A stretch of 64,000 bases of DNA, from positions 11,717,625 to 11,781,624 of the forward strand of contig OZ007509.1 of the NCBI GenBank assembly GCA_963931865.1, written 5' to 3'. This document shows, piece after piece, positions 1 to 12,391 of this stretch. Origin of the DNA: Axinella damicornis (lineage: Eukaryota > Porifera > Demospongiae > Axinellida > Axinellidae). The notes under the pieces are model-generated. The model was given only the letters and a program-made list of their open reading frames with translations. It was not told where the DNA came from and did not search any database. The position numbers and the translations under genes are program-made. Every line of letters starts with the position of its first letter. Position 1 is the first letter of the stretch.

Positions 1-280
1 CGTGATACCGTGATGGATGCTTATTCGGTGAGCATGAGCTAGCCCCACACTACAGAGCAGAGTCGATAATATATTACGGCATCAGTTTGACATTGGGAAG
101 TTTCATACGTTGTATTGCTTTCAACACATTGCGGTAGACACATCGTAAATCTGACATAATTATTATAACAATGTCATAGTAAATAATTCAGACTCTTGCA
201 TACTCAATGGTGCATGCATGGTGTGCATTAATGGCAGATGGAATGTGTTAACGCAGAACGAGGCTAATCAGGTATCAAAC

Positions 281-332
281 TAGCCTCATTCCCAGGCGCT
301 CGGTAATTACCGAGCGCCTGGGAACGAGGCTA
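281..332. mobile_element. 52-bp palindromic MITE with 9-bp target duplication
   Basis: A near-perfect hairpin runs from tagcctcattcccaggc to gcctgggaacgaggcta with almost no loop. It is flanked by exact 9-bp direct repeats gtatcaaac (272-280 and 333-341), which mark a transposon insertion. It is the smallest full member of the TAGCCTCG family seen across the window. The rest of 1-616 shows no recognisable gene; bases 1-27 could be the end of an exon before a gtgagc donor, but its phase does not fit the exon at 617. Confidence 0.85.
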
Positions 333-616
333 GTATCAAACATTCAAGAATTGAAGTTATATCTGACAGTGGACTTCTGGGCCCTTGTAGCTAGATTGGT
401 GCCGACAAAGAACTACCACAAATTTCCTACAACAGTAGCGATTCCTCGGTCATCCTTTAATCCTCGGTGGCTAAAATTCATACAGCTTTCTACATAAGTG
501 CTTGTGCACATCTGTAACAACTGCATTAAGTGTAGGAAGCATTGTTCAATATACACGCTACTCTGTTGCCATGCACATGTGGTCACTGCAAACTACAAAC
601 TACATTACTCTTTCAG

Positions 617-3600
617 CGAACCCAATATTGCTGGCAAGGTGAAGAAGGCAGTTACAACTCTGGGCAGGCAGCTAACGGGGGAGACCTTTGTGTTCGGACC
701 AACGGTACAGATTGCCAGCAACGGTGACCTCATTCCCCTGGAATGCCAACAGTATGAGTGGGTGGAGCAGGTTGTCAAGTTGGCAAGCGTGATACCGGAT
801 TCACCACTCCTTGAGATCATCCCAAAATGTGACGAACCACTGGACGAATTACTGAATGGACTTCGCATTCTCACTCAGGAAAACTTTGGTTCAGCAGTGT
901 TTGTCTTGGGTGCGTACAGATCCTGTGAATCAAACCATTTTACGTACTGGCATGCTGATGTAAATTGGTACTATGCTATGCAACTGTTACTATGCAGAAA
1001 GAGTAGATTTTGACAGTCAGTTCTGTAGAATGTTACTTCCGTAATTATTTAGTCTAATTAATTTTTATTCAAATCATCTGCGCTTGAAATTAGTAACAGT
1101 AGCCTTACGCTTTACTTATTTATCTTTATTTATCAATCGATCTGTGTTCATCTAGGGGCGGTTGCTACTTCACTGTTCTATGAAGACATCTTGAAGAAAT
1201 TTGGCAGCTGTGGAATCAGCCTCGCATATGGGCAAGTCAACAGAGGGAAGTCCAAGAGTGTGGAGCTGTCACTAGCTGCACTCGGTGTTCGGAAAGCTAA
1301 ATTTTCCTCGATTTCGGATGCTTTCCTGCGTAAGCTTCTGCTGGGTGCCATGCCTTGGTGTTTTGATGACCCCGATGATGCCGAACAGCTTCAAAAGGTC
1401 TTGTTGACCGTGTTTGGAGGAAACACCATTGGCAACATCCAATCCCATGGCGCCTCAAGGATTGTTCCCGTGGTGACTGCTAATCACCATATCTTGGATG
1501 AACTTGCAACTAGAGATGAAAGGTGATTGAATGATAAATATAGCACGCTGGCATCCCCAATATTTCCTCATGAGATTGTTGCTGATTAATTTTACGTAAT
1601 TACCCTCATTGTTCCCATTACCCTCTAGGATCCTCTGCAGGGCTAAGCTCATCCCATTCCTTCATGAAGTGAGGTACAACCTCATGCAGTCATCGAAGAT
1701 TAATGCAGCATTTGACTCCGCACCAGCCGCTCTCCCACACCTGATCCATGTTGGATACACCCTTTCGCAAATGGACCCAAGTGACCTGGCAAACATTATG
1801 CACATGATTGAAGCAGCTGTCCCAACACTGGACTCAAGGATCGTGATGGAGTACACTTTAACCTTGGCCTCAGCTCTGATAGTATGTGATCACAGTATAC
1901 ACCAACATCCTTCATTTCCACTACTTCATTAACTATTTATGGTGGTTAGCACTATTACTATTTGGAAGAGGGATGAGTGTGACTGCATTTCATCCAATTG
2001 GCATTTCACCGTGTGTTATAAATGCTTTGATGCAGCCCACACTTATACGTGTGTGGCTCAATATTGTAGGTAACTTCTTTACACTTCATTTCAACCCTGT
2101 AGATTCAAAGTGCAGTCGACCCTGACATACTAACTTCTGAGTTAGTGACTGAAACCTTTCATGATGTGCTGGCACCAGCAATTTTGAAATACCAGGTTCC
2201 AGCTGCATGCTCCCCAATTGGGGAGTATGTTCTCTCGTTGGCAAGAGGTTCCACATGTTGCGAGGTACACAGTTGTAGGTGTTTGTTTGTTTATGATGCA
2301 TCATACCATCACTAAATCCTGCCGATCATTGTTTACCTTGTTTGCTTTTGTGTTCTGCATGTTGATACCTTCTTAAATAGCCTCGATCATTCATTAATGC
2401 ATTTGTCTTGCCATCGAGTATATATTCACACACTATGTGCCATTGAGTATACATACATTATATATGCGAGTGCCAGTCTGATATCAGTGTCACAGTTACA
2501 CTAGCTACTAATGCAAGGTGGATAGATTTGTAACAAGATTGAATCACAATCTGAAATACAGCTACCTAGTATTCTAATTATTATAGTCCAAAGATAATGA
2601 TACATGCCTTAGTCAATAGGATACACACTTTAATGTTCAGTCGAGAGTCACAAATGCCTCATCTGTATAACATCGGAAATTGTAATATTTTGCACATTGC
2701 ATTGCCTGTGCCGGAATTATGAGACAGCTGCAGACCGACACCAATGATGACAGCAGGTGTGGGACCAGCTCTCATGTTTGCCCCATTATACAAACATGTC
2801 AGAGGGTATACATGCATGCACCACTGGCAGATGATGAAGAAATATAATTATATATACCAACAATCTGAAGAAGTAAATTAGTCAGATGATCATGAGCTAT
2901 TAATGGCTTAATGTGAATTGACCAATTTTATCACTGTTCTGTACACAGGTTCTCAATGTGGTTAATCCACAGTGCTCCTTCTTGACAAACTCTACTGGTA
3001 AAAGTCAGCCAGGAGTGGCGATTGTGCTGAAAAAGCTGCTGCGTCGACTCGACAATCTCGGGATTCGGCATGCTGATGAGTCTGCTATTCGTACACAGCT
3101 CCGAAAGCGCAGTGACTGTAAGACCACAGCGAATCAGCACTTTTTGGTGAAGGGGTCGTCATCAAAGGAGATTGATCGCAGGAGAGGTGACACAAGAAAC
3201 CTCTCCTGTGTCATTGTACCACGAAAAGAAATTCCAAAGGAGTTTTTCGACCTAATGGGTATGTCTCATTGTGATGTAGAGGCAAAATCTCTATAGCTTG
3301 TCATATCCTTACATATGATGCGAAAAGCGTTGGTGTGGTGTTGCATGTTTGTGGGAGAAGTCTTGATAATATATAATATGTGCTTATTATTAAGTCCAGC
3401 ATTGTCATGAATTCTCTTCTCACACTGTACCTGCTTTATCATTACATCTGCATAGAGAAAGACAATGTTGGAGAAGATTCTTGCAGGGGACAGGCTGACA
3501 GGGAAAGTGAAAAGGGGACCCGTTGAAGGCAACGCTGTGGAAGAGGGTGACCAAGAAGGAGGAGGAGAAGACAGGGGGGAAGAGAAGTTAGGAGGAGGAG

Positions 3601-4833
3601 AAGACGGAGAAGATGAAAAGCTAGTAGGAGAAGAGAGGGGGGAAGAGAAGTTAGGAGGAGGAGAAGACGGAGAAGATGAAAAGCTAGTAGGAGAAGAGAA
3701 GGGGGAAGAGAAGTTAGGAGGAGGAGAAGACGGAGAAGATGAAAAGCTAGTAGGAGAAGACAAGGGGGAAGAGAAGTTAGGGGAAGGAGAAGACAGTGGA
3801 GAAGAAAAGCTAGGAGAAGAAGACAGTGGGGAAGAAAGGTCAGGGGAAGAAGACAGGGGGGAAGAAAAGTCAGGGGATGAAGACAGGGGAGGAGATAACA
3901 AAATTGACAACAGATGCAAACTGAGCAGAAGAAAGACTCGCAATGTCCAAACAAGGTTTGCCACCAATTTCCCACATACTTGAGCAGATAGGTTTTTTTT
4001 GTGTGTGTCTCTTATGTCTGACATGTTAGTTGTGTTCCCTTTTCCTTTTGTGCAGTGGGAAGCACACCTTATAGACCTATTGTGCAGCCATGCTCTATCT
4101 AGCAAAATTCTGGTGTCAGATTTGAGTGCTCACAACTCTTACACAAAATAACCTTCTGCAGGTTTTCTCGGAGGTTGAAACGCCACCCGTATCGTTCCCC
4201 TCTGCACAAAAACGTGCAGCATACCTCCCCTAAGAAAGGGTCTTCCAGTGCTACCCTCCGCAAGCTGAACTTCAGCTCCCCCAAAAAGCCGACCAAAGAG
4301 CTAACGGCTTCCCTAAGCAAGCTGGCCATGCAGCAGCCCAAACCCACTGTAATTGGAAGTGTAAGGTAAATTTCATGGTAGACAAAACAGTATGCTATCA
4401 TTATCCTAAAAAGGATTGTCTCTGTACCACACTTTTAGAACTTCCATGCGGAAAAGGAAGGCCGGTGATGAATTGCCCAAGTATGCATACTCACCCCTGA
4501 AGCTGGTTAGGGTTAGCTCTCCCCAGCAGATGAGCCCTTCCGAACACAAGAACAAAAAACACAAGAACAAAAAATACCAGAAGAAAGGTATATTTATACA
4601 TTACAGTGGTGGATGTTCTTCTGTCTAGCTTCACCTTAACTGTATCAAACGACATGTACACAGGTTGCTTCTGCGGAGTCTGCAAGAAACAGTATAAAGG
4701 GAAGGGTTCTTGGATCGGATGCGACGGAGGGTGCCAGACATGGTTTCACTTTGCATGTGCTGGACTGAAAGTTGGAGAGGATCCTCCAAAGGGGGACTGG
4801 ATTTGTAACAAGTGCACTTCCACAAAGTCATAA
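617..4833 (+). CDS. P-loop NTPase with acidic repeat, SPKK-rich tail and C-terminal PHD finger (5' partial)
   Basis: Nine exons join in phase: 617-909, 1156-1522, 1629-1881, 2103-2264, 2949-3258, 3487-3955, 4162-4365, 4439-4587, 4664-4833 (stop TAA). They give 791 residues; the start codon was not found. A Walker A motif GQVNRGKS lies near residue 122. It is followed by a hydrophobic-DD Walker B-like segment (MPWCFDDPDD) and a TAN sensor-like segment, an arrangement that recalls DUF927/superfamily-3 helicase-like ATPases. The next domains are an exon 5 region with basic patches and an E/G/D/K-rich tandem repeat of 21 residues (exon 6). A basic region with two SPKK motifs follows (exon 7), then a short lysine-rich exon 8 and a C4HC3 PHD finger (exon 9: CFCGVC, CDGGC, WFHFAC, WICNKC). 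PHD fingers read histone H3 tails and SPKK motifs bind the DNA minor groove. A chromatin role, or a domesticated-transposon origin, is inference. Confidence 0.8.
3574..3860 (+). repeat. 63-bp coding minisatellite inside exon 6 of the PHD gene
   Basis: A purine-rich unit begins near 3574, 3637 and 3700 and then decays. The period of 63 bp encodes 21 residues built on GEEKLGGGEDGEDEKLVGEE. The frame is kept throughout, so the copies are translated as a strongly acidic low-complexity stretch just before the basic SPKK region. Confidence 0.8.
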
Positions 4834-4935
4834 GTTTTTCTGTCTGTTTGTAGCTGTAGCTGAAAATTGAGTTCACATGTATTCTAATACACTTGATTTC
4901 TATCATGATAATATCATGATCATGATAATAATTAT

Positions 4936-6734
4936 TGTCAGGAAAATAGAAAGGACACGTACATGTACCTACACCACCCAGACTGAGTACATGAAGCACT
5001 GCGTCAGGAATTTTGGCCTCTGTCAGGAAAATTAGAAGGACACACATGCACCTACACTACCAGACTGAGTCATGAAGTACTGCGTCAGGAATTTTGGCCT
5101 CTGTCAGGAAAATTAGAAGGACACACACCTACACTACCAGACTGAGTACATGAAGTACTGCGTCAGGAATTTTGGCCTCTGTCAGGAAAATTAGAAGGAC
5201 ACACACCTGCACTACCCAGACTGAGTACATGAAGTACTGCGTCAGGAATTTTGGCCTCTGTCAGGAAAATTAGAAGGACATACACCTGCACTACCCAGAC
5301 TGAGTACATGAAGTACTGCGTCAGGAATTTTGGCCTCTGTCAGGAAAATTAGAAGGACACACACCTGCTCTACCCAGACTGAGTACATGAAGTACTGCGT
5401 CAGGAATTTTGGCCTCTGTCAGGAAAATTAGAAGGACACACACCTACACTACCAGACTGAGTCATGAAGTACTGCGTCAGGAATTTTGGCCTCTGTCAGG
5501 AAAATTAGAAGGACACACACCTACACTACCCAGACTGAGTCATGAAGTACTGCGTCAGGAATTTTGGCCTCTGTCAGGAAAATTAGAAGGACACACACCT
5601 ACACTACCAGACTGAGTACATGAAGTACTGCGTCAGGAATTTTGGCCTCTGTCAGGAAAATTAGAAGGACACACACCTGCACTATCCAGACTGAGTACAT
5701 GAAGTACTGCGTCAGGAATTTTGGCCTCTGTCAGGAAAATTAGAGCATACACCTGCACTACCCAGACTGAGTACATGAAGTACTGCGTCAGGAATTTTGG
5801 CCTCTGTCAGGAAAATTAGAAGGACACACACCTGCTCTACCCAGACTGAGTACATGAAGTACTGCGTCAGGAATTTTGGCCTCTGTCAGGAAAATTAGAA
5901 GGACACACACCTACACTACCAGACTGAGTCATGAAGTACTGCGTCAGGAATTTTGGCCTCTGTCAGGAAAATTAGAAGGACACACACCTACACTACCCAG
6001 ACTGAGTCATGAAGTACTGCGTCAGGAATTTTGGCCTCTGTCAGGAAAATTAGAAGGACACACACCTACACTACCTGACTGAGTACATGAAGTACTGCGT
6101 CAGGAATTTTGGCCTCTGTCAGGAAAATTAGAAGGACACACACCTGCACTATCCAGACTGAGTACATGAAGTACTGCATCAGGAATTTTGGCCTCTGTCA
6201 GGAAAATTAGAAGGACACACACCTACACTACCAGACTGAGTCATGAAGTACTGCGTCAGGAATTTTGGCCTCTGTCAGGAAAATTAGAAGGACACACACC
6301 TACACTACCCAGACTGAGTCATGAAGTACTGCGTCAGGAATTTTGGCCTCTGTCAGGAAAATTAGAAGGACACACACCAACACTACCCAGACTGAGTCAT
6401 GAAGTACTGCGTCAGAAATTTTGGCCTCTGTCAGGAAAATTAGAAGGACACACACCTGCACTACCCAGACTGAGTAATGAAGTACTGCGTCAGGAATTTT
6501 GGCCTCTGTCAGGAAAATTAGAAGGACACACACCTACACTACCCAGACAGAGTCATGAAGTACTGCGTCAGGAATTTTGGCCTCTGTCAGGAAAATTAGA
6601 AGGACACACACCTGCACTACCCAGACTGAGTCATGAAGTACTGCGTCAGGAATTTTGGCCTCTGTCAGGAAAATTAGAAGGACACACACGTATACACTAC
6701 CCAGACTGAGTACATGGCCTCTGTCAGGAAAATC
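4936..6734. repeat. Minisatellite array, about 23 copies of a 78-bp unit
   Basis: The array starts about 100 bp past the stop codon of the PHD gene. Each unit carries ggcctctgtcaggaaaatta, a ggacacacacct block and a cagactgagt-catgaagtac block. Most units are 77-81 bp. Units reading gagtcatg keep a 26-codon frame open from one monomer to the next, and units reading gagtacatg shift it. A higher-order period of 467 bp (six monomers) is visible: 5409-5875 repeats at 5876-6342 with matching variants, and a truncated third round starts near 6188. The final unit decays at 6734. From 6735 to about 7097 I see no feature. Confidence 0.95.
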
Positions 6735-8060
6735 CTGATGTAGCTATACAGCGCCTTAGAGCTAATTACAGGCATATCAAAGTGAAAGTGCAGCACGTCT
6801 ACTGTAACAGTAACTGTTGATTGACCATGCGGGAAAATAATTATACCATTTCATATTGCTCTTGTACAACCCTTGAGCTGTATTAACATTTCAACAGTGC
6901 CCCTCCTGCTCCAGCTCCTGCAATACCGGGTAGCCTGCAGATCTATACTCCGAGTTGAGCCTGGGAATGAGACTAACTAGATGTGTTCAAGTGCAGTCAC
7001 AGTACATTGGCTTGGCCTTGCTTGTAGGACTAAGTTTTTGACGTATTAACCTACGTGAACACCCCTTTCACCCCACATGCTCGCAAATGTCACATACTAT
7101 CGCGTAGCTAGCTCGTTTACTATGGCCTCCAACTAGAACACGGCATGCTTGCATACCTCCAGCGTGTTTTGCAGGCTTATATTTCAGCACTGGCAACTTT
7201 TAGGTCCTTCATCATTCATTTGGGTGTGGCACAGATTGCGAGGGCGGTGCCGTGGGGTAACCTCCTCTCCCCCGTTAGTCTCGTTCCCAGAGCCCACAAG
7301 TACTGTCTGGGAACGAGACTAGGTGCTGGTACCAAGTTGACAAGTCTCGTTCCCAGACGGAACGTGCATGACACAATGACATAGCTGTATAATTAACTAG
7401 CGGGAATTAAAAAAATTAGTGAAGTTTGCCCTTTTCACACCGCGGTTCGGAACCGCATGTGCATGTGCTGATTTATACGAAGAAACAGAAACAAGGCCCT
7501 CTGATCTGCCCAGGAAGCGAATTCTGTCTGTGAGTAGCATTTATGGAGGTGACTCTTGAGGAGGTAACAGCAAGCATATGGCTGTCACCCTGCTTGTGGA
7601 GTGCCACCCCAGAGACTCAAGCAGAACTCCAGGTCAGTAGAGTAGGTTATAGCGCATGGAGGGTCTGGGGACGAGACTAGGTTGTGTCATGGAGGGTCTG
7701 CATGACTTAGCATTGCCCCAGTTGTCCATGGCTTACTGTAATCGTACTACGGTAATCTCATTCCCATGCAAATGCACATAGTCTTGGAACCAGACCCTTT
7801 GCAAGGGGAGGAGGAAAGGGTCTGGGCACCATTTTACATTCGAGTTGTCCCCAGGTCGGAATGTTGACCTAACGAATCAGAAGCATTGATTGCGAACAAC
7901 ATCAGGGAAATGATTTTTCTCCAGGCTTTCGGTGTCGCCAGTGACTAGACACGGCAAATCGCTGTGCCGTACCGCATTACCCGCGTGTGTCTGACTGACA
8001 AAAGTCGAGAAGAGCAACGAGCAGGTTGACTGTGATCGTACGCATGGTATCACAGTTGAT

Positions 8061-8317
8061 AGCATCTGGCTATGAGACATGGCTGGTGGGCAATGATAAC
8101 TCTACTCTATACTGTGTGACTGGGGAGACAGTACTGGTCACTCATAGGGCTGTATGTGCATCTTAGTCTCGGAACCAGACGCTTCGCGCGGGGGAGGAGG
8201 AAAGGGTCTGGGCACGTGCCTACATTGGAATTATGCGTGGTAATTACTGTCTCCCCAGTCACACAGTATAGAGTAGAGTTATCATTGCCCACCAGCCATG
8301 TCTCACAGCCAGATGCT
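8061..8317. repeat. Inverted duplication (foldback) within copy A
   Basis: The left arm, agcatctggctatgagacat and onward (8061 to about 8131), is the reverse complement of the right arm ending ccagatgct at 8317. The DNA between them carries a tagtctcggaaccagac segment. In copy B (about 41580-41790) the same middle sequence lies in the opposite orientation and only one arm exists. Copy A has therefore undergone an inversion with partial inverted duplication. Confidence 0.8.
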
Positions 8318-9311
8318 ATCACTGTAAGCTCTAAACTTGGCCCTACAGCTGTAAGCAAAGCGACCAAAGTATGTACCGAGCATGCCAACGCTCATAGCTT
8401 ATTCTGGCCTAGCGACCATAGGTCTACCACCTCACCACAGACACTAAGCATTGCATGCATACAGATGTCAATTCAGTGTGTGCATCTGCACAGAATGACT
8501 TTTTCTACCTTTTGTGATCGCCAAATTTGCCAAGTTTTTATACAAAACCGTTTCGGGCCATTTCACCTAATATAGCTAACCCTTAGGCTGCATGACGTTG
8601 AGTGAAAATACTTTTCACTCAGAATTTGAACTATGCGCATGAGTAATAATACACCCTTCAAACTATTTTTCCTTGATTTTTGAAGCTGTTGGGTGCTTTT
8701 CAGGCCATGTACATGTAAAGTTAATGTACTGGTTTTAATTGAGAGGCATTAATGCTTATCCCGTTTATCTGGAAATTTTCGTTGAAGGGAACCACCTACT
8801 GTACATTCAGACGGTTTATGACAAAACAGGCTTGTTTTGTAAACATGCATGCAAGTCCGTGCTGCTGCCTGCCAATCCTTGACCCACTCAATCACACCCT
8901 CTTACATTGTGTAATTCCATGTGGGCATAACGGAAGTGCAATTCAGGGACTATACTAGTAACGTGCAAGACCTTTGTACTCCGTGACCTTTGTGCTTTTT
9001 GTAGCCAGGACTGAATACTAATGCTGTTTGCCTGTGCCTGACACACTACTGTACAAGGCTGTTGATGCATCAGAGCAGTTAACTATACCAGACTCATGCA
9101 AGGAGGCAAGAGCTAGTGAGACCTCTGAAGAGAGAACCATTGTAGGCCACGCTAACGTGAATGCTGTGGGGGAGGTGAGAGCTCAGGCCAGATGTCTGCA
9201 CAGACAAGCAGGTGCATTAGGGGACAGACTTATGCGGACACTGCGAGCGTAGCTACTTGTAGAATTATCCCTTATTCTGCATACTGTGTATGCTACAACT
9301 GACAAAGAAAT

Positions 9312-9846
9312 GGTAAAACCCGTCACGTGCAAGTGACATAGGTGGGCGTATGGAGGAGTGGCACATTCCCGAGTAAGTCCAGGTACATATCGTACTACAG
9401 CAATGTGTAGAGTGTGCGCTGTATGCTTAGACCACCGACATCGGACTAAACGATCTATAGCGACTGAGCGGTCGACATTGGGCGATCTTGGCGACAATTA
9501 TCGGCTTCAGAAAGCTGCCCCACAGCCGTGCAAGAATTCGAAGCCAGGAAATACTGCCACATTTTGGAGTTCAAACGGCCAACTGTTGCAGTGATGAAAT
9601 GTGCTTGAATTTTCTACACAGCTGTAAGTCTGGGCTGTATAAACAGCAGCTAGACTACAACGCTTGTATACTGTGCTACCAGACCTGGCTACAAAGCATA
9701 AAGACGGCCTTGCGGTTTACTCGGGAATGTGCCACTCCTCCTTACGTCCACCTACGTCACTTGCACCTGACAAGTTTTACCAGGCCTTCCCCGCGTTAGT
9801 ACTGCAAGCGACAACGCTGGGGTGAGAAGGCCTGGGAATGAGGCTA
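9312..9846. mobile_element. Left-truncated TAGCCTCG-family element (copy A)
   Basis: This is the same element as 43414-44116, missing its left terminus. It begins at ggtaaaacccgtcacgtg and ends aggcctgggaatgaggcta. The subterminal arms cacattcccgagtaag and ttactcgggaatgtgccac are inverted repeats. The sequence after the right end (cagaacctc) equals the target duplication of the complete copy, so both descend from one insertion event. Confidence 0.75.
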
Positions 9847-10533
9847 CAGAACCTCTAGGTCCTCTGTTACAATGTAGCCTTCATTTAAGGGAAGTGTAAT
9901 GTTACTTTACTAGGTATCACCTTTACCATTGGCTTCCTAGAAGTCTAGTCTTGACTGTGACAGTGTAGTTAAATACCCCACCTGACCCCTGACCTCTGAC
10001 TTTATCCACTGGCACCTCATGTACTGATGGGATTACATTCTGTGAAACAGTTTTGGATAGCCAAAATGGTTTCAGAGGAGTATGTATAGCGTATTGTAGA
10101 CTGGATATACCGTGTAGCTGGAAATATTAGCAGGGATAGAAACAGCGGGATAGGGCTATCATAGAAATGCTGGATTTGTGGGCTCACTGCCAAATGCATC
10201 TAATTATGTGTACGTTACGCTTCTGAGCATGTGCAATAGTAATGCATCAAATCTTTGAACATTGTGTGAGCATCTGCTCGCAGTTCCCATGGTGCCACTG
10301 GTTTCACCACCCACTACTCTGTAGGGCTGGTTGACGAGGGGTTGATGTAGGTGTAGGCCGGGTTGGACGTTTCCGTCACTGGCTTGTAGATACCGCCCAT
10401 AGATGGGCAGGGTCCTGCTTGTTATTGTTACTGCACAATGTCACCTATGTAATTTGTGGGTAGGGTTTACCCAGCTGGTCCCTTCACCACTGTGATAAAT
10501 AAGCACAGCTGTAGCCTTCTTCCCATGTGGCCT

Positions 10534-10994
10534 TAGCCTCGTTCCCAGGCCGTTTTGGGAGGGAGAAACAGCCTGGCAACTTCCGCTAGTTCAAATTGTT
10601 TACGGACGTAACGTCACGGCAATTGCATACCTCATTCAATCAGTGAAGTCCACGTGATACTTCTGATATTTTCACCGGCTGAGAACGGTCCTTTCCTGCT
10701 CGTGGAAGCAACTGTTTGCACAGGTTCTGTGATGGAAGGCAAGCAGAAGACGAACGAACAAAAGTCGTCGTGCAGAGCACCTACACTAGCGCGATCGAGC
10801 GATCAACTATTGTGATGAATGGGCGTGACTGCGACGTTTCAACGCATGACGCAATTCGGTTTACTGTTGTCATGTGACAGCGATCTGAAATCTGATTGGG
10901 ACTTCCTAATCTCTGGCAGCGGAAGTAACAGTTTGAACTCGCGGAAGTTGCCAGGCCGTTTCTCCCTCCCAAAAATGGCCTGGGAACGAGGCTA
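10534..10994. mobile_element. 461-bp MITE with 9-bp target duplication, empty site in copy B
   Basis: Perfect termini TAGCCTCGTTCCCAGGC and GCCTGGGAACGAGGCTA extend into longer inverted repeats (gggagggagaaac; gcggaagttgccagg). The flanks are exact 9-bp repeats atgtggcct (10525-10533, 10995-11003). The paralogous site near 45483 holds a single acgtggcct and no element. The insertion therefore happened after the two blocks separated, and both the target length and the element ends are fixed. Confidence 0.92.
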
Positions 10995-12017
10995 ATGTGG
11001 CCTGGGAACGAGGCTAGCACAGCTAGTGGATGAAGATGTGAAGTGTGCAGTGTAAACTTTGGAGTGAGGGCATGGGCATTCAGTGCTACATGTCCCACAA
11101 TAGTATTAGTGTCTTCTCTCATCAATGATCGTACTGGTCATTTGGCACAGTTTTGGAGGTTTGATATCCTTGTACACAGCTGTCGATGACAATCGTACAC
11201 AGCTGTCGATGACTGTCATACTCAATTTCACATGCATGTATGTCAAAGTTTGCATGTGTTTGTTGGGTTGGTGGAGCATTGGCTTAAGTTTATGAATAAC
11301 TTTACAGTGGAGTGCTGTACCGAAAAACCACCATATTCAAATCTGCCACCTTCCCTTGTCAACTAATGTTGCAAATTTGATTCCTGCCAAATTTTCTACC
11401 TACATGGCACGTATCCCCCAACCTATACAGGGACAAGAGTGGTCCCAGACCCCAATAACTTCCGCATAGATCACTTCCAGTATCTATGCGCCTAGCTTTT
11501 CGTTGCTTGCAGCAACTATACTGCAGGCGACGGATAGGTCGGCGGGGCCTAGGAATGAGGCTAAGATCTCACAAACCCTGTAGAACATCAATCTAATCGC
11601 ACAGCCATGCAAGTGGGTACCGGTATAGGCACTAACAGGAAACATGGCTTCCTCCACTGTATATACATAATGAGCGCTTTCATGAGACTTGGTCTTGTGT
11701 GGCCAGACCCTGTTCCACACCAAGGGAAAGGGTCTGAGACATTGCAATAGAGTGGCTTAGGAATTTGGTAAGTAAGTAATCCAGCGATGACATTAATAGT
11801 GATTGCCAAAGTAAGGCTTGTGACCTTAATTGCTTCACTCATGATTTTGATTTCCAGCTCATGACACCTCGCTCTGTTCACTTTTCATGCTTCAAGTTTA
11901 CTCTTCACTCAAACTCAAATGTTGGATTTTCCTAATATTCAGTGGCTGAATGCTGCACCGTCATTGGTGTGCACTCCACGGTACACGGTACAAGGTGCGA
12001 CAAAAGTGCTCTGTGGC

Positions 12018-12391
12018 CATCCCGAGTAAAAATGGTTGCGCGCTCACGTGGGAATGCGTATCATCTCGCACTTTGCGCCGCGCTGCAAAGCGTCTAATTG
12101 CGCGAGACGGTGTCGTCACAACGCGTGCGAACTCACATGTTCGCTTATAATTGCGCTTTGCTGCGCAGTTCACATCCGGGAGATTCTGCTATTTCGTGCG
12201 AGATTCTGCTGTTTCGATTCCACTGCTCTGATTTTGCAACGTCGCGTAGCCTGTCGTGAGAATGCACAACTTTGCGTACGCAACATTCGTCGCCGCAAAC
12301 TACGCGATGAGACGGTTAACCACAACATTTAACATGACTGCATGCGCGGCGCGACTTTTCGCGTGATGGCGCGACTTTTTTACTCGGGATG
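12018..12391. mobile_element. CpG-rich inverted-repeat element
   Basis: The termini CATCCCGAGTAAAAA and TTTTTACTCGGGATG are inverted repeats bounding 374 bp. The interior is packed with CpG (gcgcgacttttcgcg, ttgcgcgctcacg) and stands out sharply from the AT-rich flanks. No clear target duplication is visible. No coding potential is evident. The flanks 11476-12017 and 12392-12880 hold only a small TAGCCTCG-type hairpin fragment (about 11500-11562) and no gene. Confidence 0.65.

Larger units (their letters stand above)
7098..11475. repeat. Dispersed repeat block, copy A
   Basis: This block matches 40725-45938 in the same orientation over most of its length, starting at a segment reading ctcgtttactatggcctcc. 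The homologous landmarks occur in the same order. They include the gacaagtctcgttcccagac hairpins, the cacacagtatagagtagag segment, a 74-codon open frame at 9028-9252, the cacattcccgagtaa element, and the 10017-10200 and 11000-11475 segments. Copy A lacks about 0.7 kb present in B (42772-43483), holds a 461-bp MITE absent from B, and has an inverted segment at 8061-8317. No open frame is convincingly protein-coding, since changes between the copies hit codon positions without obvious constraint. It may be a non-autonomous element or a segmental duplication of a transposon-rich block. Confidence 0.85.

Noticed and set aside
3266..4105. Long minus-strand Ser/Pro frame
   Set aside because: It is the antisense shadow of the purine-rich coding repeat in exon 6 of the PHD gene.
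4936..6734. CRISPR-like array
   Set aside because: The units are near-identical along their whole length with no variable spacers, and the context is eukaryotic.
9028..9252. 74-codon open frame present in both repeat blocks (also 42485-42709)
   Set aside because: Replacement changes are at least as common as silent ones, there is no family match, and parts recur as dispersed fragments near 62.4 kb, so it is more likely repeat sequence than a gene.
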